Assembly: GCF_003046585.1 (NCBI RefSeq)
Contig: NZ_QAAE01000004.1
Location: 186,001 to 250,000, forward strand
DNA: 64,000 nucleotides
Reading direction: 5' to 3'
Source: Nitrosomonas aestuarii
GTDB taxonomy: Bacteria > Pseudomonadota > Gammaproteobacteria > Burkholderiales > Nitrosomonadaceae
The notes under the pieces were generated by a model. That model saw only the letters and a program-made list of their open reading frames with translations. It ran no database searches and was not told where the DNA came from. How positions within the stretch are numbered: position 1 is the first letter of the stretch; each line of letters begins with the position of its first letter. A program made the position numbers and the translations under genes. Shown in pieces: positions 1 to 8,100 of the stretch.

Positions 1-593
1 CGAAAAAAATCTTCCGGTTCATCAACATCATAGCCTTTTTGCAATTTTTTCACCGAACCCATCTCTACCTGACATAGCTGGCTCAAAGCAATTCCGAGCC
101 GGTCTGTACTCCAAGGCAGTTTGGACAAACCGGGCCATCTGCTTCGATTGGCCATCAACACGACACCACCATCAGTGGCGGGTATCAGCACAGCGTTGTT
201 TTCATGCAACCCCGCTTTTACAGCCGCATAGTCTTCCGGTCTCAGTCCGGGAGAGTCGCTTCCAATATAAATCAGTTGCGTTCGTTTATTTTTTTCGTGA
301 CGTAAAGTATCATCCAGTACATTAAGACGTTGCCCCAGATTTCCGCTGATTTGCGGCACCACCTTGCATTGAGAGGAAAATCGCTTAGCACGCGCCCATG
401 CCCAGCGTTCGTCATTCTGACTGGCAGGGGCCAATACCACCGGCCCTGGCCACTCGGCAGCGTCTTCAAATGCACATGCCAATAACGCTTGAGCAATCTG
501 TAACGTCAATTCTGTTCCAAATCGCGTTGCAAGCCGCTGCTTACCGACACCGAGTTCGGGCTTTTTGTGAACCAATACCAGCGTTGCATCCAT
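1..593 (-). CDS. TIGR04282/DUF2064 glycosyltransferase-like protein, 3' end cut by window
   Basis: Reading the minus strand from an ATG at 593 gives 197 uninterrupted codons that run off the left edge, so the C-terminus is missing. The protein starts MDATLVLVHKKPELGVGKQRLA and later has IYIGSDSPGL followed by ATDGGVVLM. This is the pattern of the DUF2064 (TIGR04282) family, which has a nucleotide-diphospho-sugar transferase fold related to CofC/MobA; the K-P-x-x-G-x-x-K/R-x-R-L loop is the N-terminal nucleotide-binding signature. No enzymatic function is firmly established for the family. The gene is divergent from the two-component genes at 1015. Family assignment is from motif recognition only. 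Confidence 0.72.
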   Translation of the reverse strand, partial: MDATLVLVHKKPELGVGKQRLATRFGTELTLQIAQALLACAFEDAAEWPGPVVLAPASQNDERWAWARAKRFSSQCKVVPQISGNLGQRLNVLDDTLRHEKNKRTQLIYIGSDSPGLRPEDYAAVKAGLHENNAVLIPATDGGVVLMANRSRWPGLSKLPWSTDRLGIALSQLCQVEMGSVKKLQKGYDVDEPEDFF

Positions 594-1014
594 TATATTA
601 TGTTGTATATTTATAACATTGCGAATCACTTGCGCCTGCTATTGTTCATTTCTGTCTGTTTGGTCGCATCATCCTTATGAACCTTACAATCAGATTAAAT
701 CTGATTTGCTACCCTTATTTCCAATACTATTATTTGTCCACTGCAATTTTTATACCCAGCATTCTGCAAGATTTTCTTGAGAATTTCAGTATCACATTAT
801 TTTTTTAGCATTAATAGATTTTTCTTCACACTTTTTTTATACACTTATCTATATAATGGTTATTAAAATACATGCGACACAATAATAAAGATATAGGCAA
901 TTACATAAAAAAAATGATAGTCTGAACCCAAAAAGTTAAGAAGTCGGAGTAATTTTTTGTGTTTTACTCGAATAATCTGCCGTATATATCAAAAACAAAA
1001 GCAGGAGAATTAAT
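594..1014. other. AT-rich intergenic region between divergent genes
   Basis: This stretch of 421 bases lies between the divergent DUF2064 gene and the response regulator. It is very AT-rich, with long A and T runs. I see no convincing reading frame, RNA gene or repeat in it. It must hold the promoters of both flanking genes, but I could not assign -35/-10 boxes with confidence. Confidence 0.5.
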
Positions 1015-1398
1015 ATGACAAAAAGAATCGCGCATGTCGATGACGATGCAGACATTCGTGATGCGGTGGGGCGCATCTTGCGAAAACATGGCTACCAGGT
1101 CGATCATTATCTGACTATGAAGGAATTGATTAATACGCTGGAACAAGGTGTCAACCTCCCGGATCTCGCCATTCTAGATGTAATGGTTGAATCAATGGAT
1201 GCCGGATTGACGGCCTACGCAGAAATTCATAAACGTTATCCACAAATACAAACCATTTTTTTAACTTCCTTGGGCGACATGATCCGACCATACTTTGACA
1301 AGGAGTCGAATGAGTGGGTGAGCATTATGGAGAAACCCGTAGAGCCGGAAAGCCTGCTCGACGTGATTCAAGATCGCCTTGGTCAGACAGTCAAATAA
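1015..1398 (+). CDS. Stand-alone response regulator receiver protein
   Basis: A 127-residue protein made of a single CheY-like receiver domain. The acidic pocket is D9-D10-D11 (VDDDADIR) and the phospho-acceptor is D55 (LAILDVMVE). The conserved TSLGD segment and the lysine of the EKPVEPESLL motif follow near residue 107. There is no DNA-binding or enzymatic output domain, so it probably signals by protein contact or acts as a phosphate relay. A clear Shine-Dalgarno sequence (AGGAG) precedes the ATG. It lies 29 bases upstream of a histidine kinase on the same strand and is almost certainly its cognate partner. The target of the output is not visible. Confidence 0.88.
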   Translation: MTKRIAHVDDDADIRDAVGRILRKHGYQVDHYLTMKELINTLEQGVNLPDLAILDVMVESMDAGLTAYAEIHKRYPQIQTIFLTSLGDMIRPYFDKESNEWVSIMEKPVEPESLLDVIQDRLGQTVK

Positions 1399-1427
1399 TA
1401 ACAATTATAAATTGAGCAGACAATGAT

Positions 1428-2906
1428 ATGGCGGACGCAAAATTTACTTGGGACAAAACCCAAACGCCCATCGCATTTTCGTTAAAAAACGAATGCGCGT
1501 CTAAACTGAGTGACGATATATTAATCAGCAATATCCGCTGGTTTATCATTTTTCGTTGGGGGGTTATCAGCGCATTAATTCTGTTGCACATATTGGCGTT
1601 GTTAATGCCTGACTCGCTGATACAGTTTCGTATCATTGAAGAAAACAACTGGCCTATCGCTATCACACTGGTTCTGGGAATTGCCAATTTATTTTATATT
1701 TTCGCACTGGATCATTGCAAACCCGGAAAATTTAACACCCCATCTATTAACCTCTGGTCCCAGATTATAATTGATCTTATTTGTTTGTCGGTAGTTGTTC
1801 ATTATGTCGGCAGTACAGCAACACCCGCACCGTTTTTCTATATTCTGCATATCGCGCTGGCATGTATTTTTTTCTCCACGTTGGAAAGCCTCCTGGTAGC
1901 CGTGATCGTCAGCATCATGTACACCATCGTACTGCTGACTGAATATTCCCTGGCCATGCAGATTCCACAATCAATATTGATCGACCCATCGGTGACACAT
2001 GACGGCATCAGTAAAAATCTGATGTTTTTCTGGATGTTCGCACTGGATATTTTATTTTTTACCGTCTGGTACCTGGTCTCAAGATTGTCACTTGTTGTAC
2101 GGGCGCATGAAATTCAGTTGGCAGAAGCCTACAAGCGCATAAATCAGGCACAGCAGGAAAAAGATCAATATGCTGTACTCATGACACACCAGCTTAAGTC
2201 TCCGTTGGATGCGATACGCAGCAAAATTAATCTGATCAAAGGCGGCTACTGCGGAGAAGTGCCCTCCGATCTCAAGGAAACATTGCTGAAAATTGATCTG
2301 CGTGCTACCAATATGGCCGGTTTGATTTTGGATTTGCTAAAACTTCAACGGCTCAAGGAAACCTGTTTATGCACTGCAGAAATACAACCGGTAAACATTC
2401 AACACTCACTACAAAAATGCGTAGACAAACTGACGCCGGTTATCAATAACAAAGCAATCACTCTGAATGTTTCTCTTAATAATTTTATTTTTCAGGGCAT
2501 ACCCGATCAGGTGGAGATTCTATTTGAAAATATTATTTCCAATGCTATAGCCTACTCACACAAAAATGGATCTGTAGAAATTACATCCGATCTGGATATA
2601 AAAAATAAAAGCGCCACACTGACTATTATCGATCATGGTATCGGCATTGACAGTGATGATTTACCGAACATTTTTAATGAATATTTTTACTCACCACGCG
2701 CTGCATTACATAATAAAGCGAGCAGCGGCGTGGGTTTATCCATAGTTAAAATTGCAGCTGAAAATAATAACCTGCATATCAATGTCACCAGCGAACCCGG
2801 AGAAGGGACTGCCTTCACCATTATTTTCCCTGAAATACAGATACCTGCATCAACTGACAAAACTGATTCCACTGCAACATTTGGCAATCCACTACAACAG
2901 CCATAG
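1428..2906 (+). CDS. Membrane-bound sensor histidine kinase
   Basis: A 492-residue protein. The N-terminal 220 residues contain about six hydrophobic helices (near 38-60, 75-95, 110-128, 135-150, 152-172 and 198-220) with no large periplasmic loop, so sensing is probably within the membrane. A short coiled linker leads to a HisKA domain with the phospho-acceptor H254 in MTHQLKSPLDAI. A HATPase_c domain follows, with N box IISNAIAYS, G1 box DHGIGID and G2 box GVGLSIVK. It is the kinase partner of the receiver just upstream. The ATG at 1428 is taken as start although its ribosome binding site is weak. The signal sensed is unknown. Confidence 0.88.
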   Translation: MADAKFTWDKTQTPIAFSLKNECASKLSDDILISNIRWFIIFRWGVISALILLHILALLMPDSLIQFRIIEENNWPIAITLVLGIANLFYIFALDHCKPGKFNTPSINLWSQIIIDLICLSVVVHYVGSTATPAPFFYILHIALACIFFSTLESLLVAVIVSIMYTIVLLTEYSLAMQIPQSILIDPSVTHDGISKNLMFFWMFALDILFFTVWYLVSRLSLVVRAHEIQLAEAYKRINQAQQEKDQYAVLMTHQLKSPLDAIRSKINLIKGGYCGEVPSDLKETLLKIDLRATNMAGLILDLLKLQRLKETCLCTAEIQPVNIQHSLQKCVDKLTPVINNKAITLNVSLNNFIFQGIPDQVEILFENIISNAIAYSHKNGSVEITSDLDIKNKSATLTIIDHGIGIDSDDLPNIFNEYFYSPRAALHNKASSGVGLSIVKIAAENNNLHINVTSEPGEGTAFTIIFPEIQIPASTDKTDSTATFGNPLQQP

Positions 2907-2943
2907 CCTGATTTCCCGAAGACAGATATTAATATAACTGACT

Positions 2944-3618
2944 TTATTTACCTGCAGCTTTTACAGCAGTATAAAGCGTTAGTGTTCCGAAAATAGTGTT
3001 TAACGACTGATGTTGACAAACCCGAGAAAATCCCGCCTCACAAAATACTTCAATTAACCTGCCAGAAACATTATCCTGGGTGTTACTGAAGCCATCAACT
3101 AACTGAACAACAAAAAAAAGACAGCGCATCAACTTGTTACTGGCACGTCCCCAATCTATAACGTGCAATTCTCCACCCGGTTTCAATACTCGAAATAGTT
3201 CATTCGCAACCTGTTTTTTACGCCCCCAGGAAAGATGATGGAAAAACAGACTTGAAACCACTCGGTCAAAACTGTCAACCGGATAAGGTAAATTTTCAGC
3301 AAATGCATGTTCAAATTGAATATCAACACCAATCTGGCTGGCTTTCCGTTCAGCAATCGACAGCATTTTCCGGTCACAGTCAAGCGCGGCAATACCGACT
3401 GATGGAAAATCACGTTTGATCAGAATTGCCAGCGCCCCGGTACCACAACCAAGATCAAGTACCTGTTGCCCTTTCTCCAACCGGGCCTGCACAATCAGTG
3501 CATCCTTTAGCAGATTTCCGCGACCTGCAAAACGCATGAGCGGATCATAGAAGGGCGTCAGCCAATGATATCCCAAGGCCGGCACATAATTTTTATGATT
3601 CAGTTTCTGCTTTGTCAT
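2944..3618 (-). CDS. Class I SAM-dependent methyltransferase
   Basis: A 224-residue protein with the glycine-rich SAM-binding motif LDLGCGTGALAI at residues 54-65, an acidic residue at the end of strand 2 (AALDCDRKML) and a motif near AENLPYPVDSFDRVVSS. This is the methyltransferase type 11/25 layout seen in UbiE-like small-molecule methyltransferases. The substrate cannot be deduced. The gene is convergent with the histidine kinase, 37 bases apart, and appears to be transcribed alone. The stretch LSWGRKKQVANELFRVLKPGG is typical of the family. Confidence 0.82.
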   Translation of the reverse strand: MTKQKLNHKNYVPALGYHWLTPFYDPLMRFAGRGNLLKDALIVQARLEKGQQVLDLGCGTGALAILIKRDFPSVGIAALDCDRKMLSIAERKASQIGVDIQFEHAFAENLPYPVDSFDRVVSSLFFHHLSWGRKKQVANELFRVLKPGGELHVIDWGRASNKLMRCLFFVVQLVDGFSNTQDNVSGRLIEVFCEAGFSRVCQHQSLNTIFGTLTLYTAVKAAGK

Positions 3619-4537
3619 AACACTTTATCGTACTGTTATATCACAGGAGGATTTTTACAGGCAATTTCGCTTCTTCTACACAAAATACGAATGAATGTAC
3701 GGAAGTCAGTACAGTGACTCACAGGTGCGATCGTATTATTAAAAGATATTCGGCAATTACGCACTACTATAATATATCAAAGTGTTAGTTCTAATAAACA
3801 CCATTTTTTTCCTATACTCTGAATGTATCAATGGACTCGCATCTACCTGCGTCAAGAGGTCTACACCCATAATTTTGCTTACAATAACAGCTGTGCAACC
3901 AGTCTGATTCAATCAGGTCTTTTGCGGAAATATCAAACAGCAGCAGAGATAATGCTTTTGTCCAGAAACGCCATGCAAAAAAATAATTGAAGCTCACTTG
4001 CATACCGGTAAGATGGTGCTCTATATGACGATCGGACTAAAAATCGATCGAGCGTTAACACAGTATGCCACTAGCACCCTGGTGATGCTGAAATTCAAAG
4101 CAATAATCCTTCTGTCACATGAAACGCTTCCACATTCCGGGCAAGCCATTTCTAAGACTATAATAGCCATGCCATTGCAACTCGGATATCACAGAGCATA
4201 CTTGCTGATTGGTGCAAAGGAACCAGAGGTGATCATGACTAGTAAGCCGTATACCTCGAGTTATTCACGATTGATGATTCTCTATCGTTTCTGTTGTCAA
4301 TTGTCTGATTTTCAAAAAACGTTTAGACTCATTGAATCAAAAAAATTTAATAACGCTATCGGACTACGATTGTCAACTTATCTTGATGAGAACCAAGCAC
4401 AAAATAATACAACACTTTTCAATTTCTGAAGATAAACAATGTTTCGCGGTGATACAATCCGCATCGTTGCCGACCGTAATCCGAACAGTTTTTGAACGTT
4501 GCCAGTACAAAATTGGCTACAATTAGAGGGGGAAATC
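3619..4537. other. Long intergenic region without a convincing gene
   Basis: About 920 bases between the methyltransferase start and the hibernation factor. The longest frame (3998-4429, 143 codons) has no recognisable family, no ribosome binding site and irregular composition. I do not regard it as a gene. No RNA gene, terminator or repeat copy was recognised. The length suggests decayed or regulatory DNA. Confidence 0.45.
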
Positions 4538-4852
4538 ATGCAGATTCAAGTCAATACCGACCATAATATTGAGGGTCACGAGAAATTTTCAGACCAAGTT
4601 AAAGCCAAGATCGCGGACGCACTGAATCGTTTCAGCAGGCATGTTACGCGAATTGAAGTGCACGTCAGCGACGAAAATAGCGACAAGGGAGGCATGAACG
4701 ACAAACGTTGCTTAATAGAAGCACGTTTGGAAGGCCGGCAACCCATCGCGGTTACGCATCAAGCGGCAACCTTGGATCTGGCGGTTAACGGCGCTACCGA
4801 TAAATTAAAGAACGCGATCGAAAGCACGCTCGGACGACTGGATAGTCATTAA
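4538..4852 (+). CDS. HPF/RaiA-family ribosome-associated protein
   Basis: A 104-residue single-domain protein starting MQIQVNTDHNIEGHEKFSDQ. It matches the short ribosome hibernation promoting factor/RaiA fold: a beta-alpha-beta-beta-beta-alpha domain with RIEVHVSDENSD and a basic C-terminal helix. Such proteins bind in the 30S decoding channel and help inactivate or dimerise ribosomes in starvation. The ATG at 4538 is preferred over an upstream in-frame ATG at 4499 because AGAGGGGGAAATC sits right before it and the family begins here. It does not sit in the usual rpoN-hpf-ptsN neighbourhood. The long form's C-terminal dimerisation domain is absent. Confidence 0.82.
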   Translation: MQIQVNTDHNIEGHEKFSDQVKAKIADALNRFSRHVTRIEVHVSDENSDKGGMNDKRCLIEARLEGRQPIAVTHQAATLDLAVNGATDKLKNAIESTLGRLDSH

Positions 4853-4904
4853 GATCCTGTTTTAACTTGACGGCAGCGCGCCTCTTTGGATCAGACATCT
4901 CTGG

Positions 4905-5043
4905 CAGACCATTGAAAAGCGTTTTTGAGGCGAGCGATGTAAAATAATAACAAGCGGCAAAACGGGGTTTATGCATAAAAATGGACGTTTTGAGCCTGTT
5001 TTTAACGCTGCAGCAGCAGCGCCGGCTGTTTTTCAACAGCATC
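4905..5043 (-). repeat. MITE-like dispersed repeat, copy 1 (inverted relative to copy 3)
   Basis: Terminal inverted repeats are visible: the left end reads CAGACCATTGAAAAGCG, and the right end CTGTTTTTCAACAGCAT is its approximate complement. The reverse complement shares both ends with the copy at 48814-49023, plus an internal block (ATGCATAAA followed by CCCGTTTTGCCGC). It lacks about 70 bases of that copy's centre. It contains no gene. It lies between the 3' end of the hibernation factor gene and the 3' end of the glycogen/trehalose operon. Confidence 0.6.
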
Positions 5044-5138
5044 TCTGTTAACCGGAAGCACCAGAATGATTTAATTCAGCTGATCGCAGTTACTGGCTAT
5101 CGCCCGGCAGATTTAATGATGACAAAGTAGAGCACAAT

Positions 5139-8100
5139 TCACGACTCATCCTCCAGCAATAAGGCAGCTGGAAAATGACGCAAGATGCTGCCGACACTCA
5201 GCCGCAGCTCCTTACCAACGCTTTCTGCCTGGTAACGTTCTCCAGTCAACCAGTTATGCCATTTTTTAAAAGGCACCGTAATACAAGTATCGTTCCATAT
5301 TTGCTCACCAAGAGGATCAGCACCGCCTGCCAACCGAAATACCAATCTTGGCGCAACAACAACGACAGTTTGTTTATCAAGCTGACGTGCGAAAGCGCAT
5401 ATATGATCGGCATGCATCCCGGAAACATCGAGCGGCAAATAGTCTCCATCACGAAACAATTCGAAATAATCGCGCCGAAGTTGCAGGCTTCGCCAGGTCA
5501 AATATAACTTGGCGCGCCCGTCTTCGATAGTTTTCATCAAGTCATGACTGAAATGGCATAGCGTGCTGGCCGACGTCACGGCATTTTCCACTTCCGTCAA
5601 CAACCTGCGCCGCAATACATAGTCCACTGGACGCCGGTTATCCGGATCAACCAAACTGAAATCCCACAGTTCATTGCCCTGATAGATGTCGGGAACACCC
5701 GGCGAAGTCAATTTAAGCAAAGTCTGCGACAAACTATTAAACAGGCCTGCACGACTCAGCGGTCTCAGAAAAGCTAAAAAATCCGCCAAAAAAAGATTAT
5801 TGTCGATGTCATTAAGCACAGCATGTACAAAGTCGGTTACCGCTGCTTCATACTCAGCATTGGGATTAATCCAAGAAGTGTATAACTTGGCTTCTTTAGC
5901 CGCTTTGAGCATATATGTCTCGATACGCTCCCGGAATGCTTCCAGGCCTGATTGATCGAGCGGCTCCAACGGCCACACACCCACCAGAGTCTGATAGAAA
6001 AAATACTCATCATTTTTGACCGGGACCGGCTGATCATCGACCAGTCGCTTCTTATTGCGATTGAGCCGCGCCCAGCGGCGTACCCGCGACCGCCATTCTT
6101 CAGGCAACTCTGTCAGCACATTAATACGCGCACGAACATCTTCGCTGCGTTTGCCATCGTGCGTGGAAGTACTCAGCATAGCATGCGGCCAATTTTGCGC
6201 CCGCTCCTGATTCTGATGATGAAAAGCGGATACGGACACACCGAACTTGTCGGGCTCCCCGCCCACCTCGTTCAGAGAAAGTAAGCGGTTATAGCGATAA
6301 AAAACCGTGTCTTCCAGTCCTTTAGCCATCACCGGGCCTGTATACTGCTGAAACTTTCTGGCGAAGTTGATTACCTTTTTCTGGTAATCCGCATGTTTAC
6401 CTTCTGCAATTTCGAGTAAAAGCACCTCGCGCACAAAGTCAAACACAGAATTGTCAGAAGCGGCAGCACGTTTCTTGCTGACGTTAACTGCCCAATCCAC
6501 ATAACGCCGGTCTTCCTCACTGATATGTTTCGGTTGCACATAGGTACGATATACGGGGAAACAGGCCACTATCTGACTCAAAACCTCGCGCAGGCTATTC
6601 AGTGTAAAGTCTCGAGTATGACGATCCAGTTCCGCAATGCGGCTGAGTTGCAAAGCCAGCACATTGAGCTCACTAGCCAAAGCGGTGTGTATGATCAACT
6701 TTTTACAATCATATACAAGCGCCTCCAAATTGATACTGTAGCCAATAAATTCACGGTAAACCCGCTCCATTTTGTTCTCTGCGGCCGCGTCAACAAATAA
6801 CCCATTCAACAAATTGGTAAAGTCATAACCAGTTGTGCCGTGCACGGCCCAGTCATCCCGTAACCGCTCATATCTGGCGAGGATTTTTTCTACAAAAAGA
6901 TAAATCGGTTTGGTTTGCGCTGATGTCGGCGAAGTCTTGCCGATTATTTGATTATATTGTTCAGCAACCCGCATTCCTTGCGTTGCAGCCACCTGGGCTT
7001 GCAGCAAGTGAAAATAAGCGGCCGGATTATATAGGCCATCAGGATGGTCGATACGAAGACCTTGAACCTTTTTCTTAGCAACCAATTCCAGCACATACTT
7101 ATGAGTCGCCACAAAAACCCGCGGATTTTCCATACGCAGCGCGGCTAAATCATTGATATCAAAAAACCGCCTGTAATTGATCTCATCTGAAGCAACGCGC
7201 CACGATGCCAGGCGCCAAGCTTGGCAATCCATCAACTCATGCAGTAATCCGACATCAACATGATCATTAAATTCACGCAGATTTTCATCGATAAACCGTG
7301 CAATGTCGGCGTCGTGATACAGGCGCGCCAAAGTGGCCTTGTGCACTTCTTTGTCTCTGGCACGCTCAGCAATAAGTGCCGTTCCGGTTTCCGAGCGGAG
7401 TGGCAAATTGCCAAAGGCAGTAATGAGCGATCGAAACTCCATCAAACGCAAATCTTCAGCATCTATGAGTGCTTCTAACTGATGTATATTCAGTGCCAAA
7501 ATGCGAGGATATTCCTGTGGATCAATAGGAAACACATGCTCGTAATAACGAATATGGAATATCCCGTGTTCACTATCAAATACCAGCTTCAGTTCGCCTT
7601 GATCCAGTATATTCCCGTAATGATCACTCAGTATGGGCACCAATACCTTACCGCGTAATGTATCCTTCAACGAATCCCAGTCGATATCAAAAAACATTGC
7701 ATAAACCGATGCCGGCCCGTTCTCCAAAACATCCAGCCACCACGCATTATCGCTGCCCATGACACCCATATGATTGGGAACAATATCCAGAATCAGGCCT
7801 ACATGATGTTTTTCCAACACATCTGCGAATCTCGCAAAAGCATCTTCACCGCCCAGCTCCATATTCATTCTGTTATGATCAATAATGTCATAACCATGAG
7901 TGCTGGCGGGACGCGCCTGTAAACAAGGTGAAGCATAACAGTGACTAATTCCCAGTTGATCCAAATAGGAAACAAGTGCCGTAGCTTGTTCAAACGTAAA
8001 TCCCCGATGAAATTGCCATCGATAGGTACTGCGCGGAATGACGGCCGTCATTGATGACGTTTGGTTCGCGTACGTTTCCGGCAATGCTTTCACCGCACCG

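Noticed and set aside
3998-4429. 143-codon plus-strand open frame upstream of the hibernation factor
   Set aside because: No ribosome binding site, no recognisable family and irregular composition; most likely chance.
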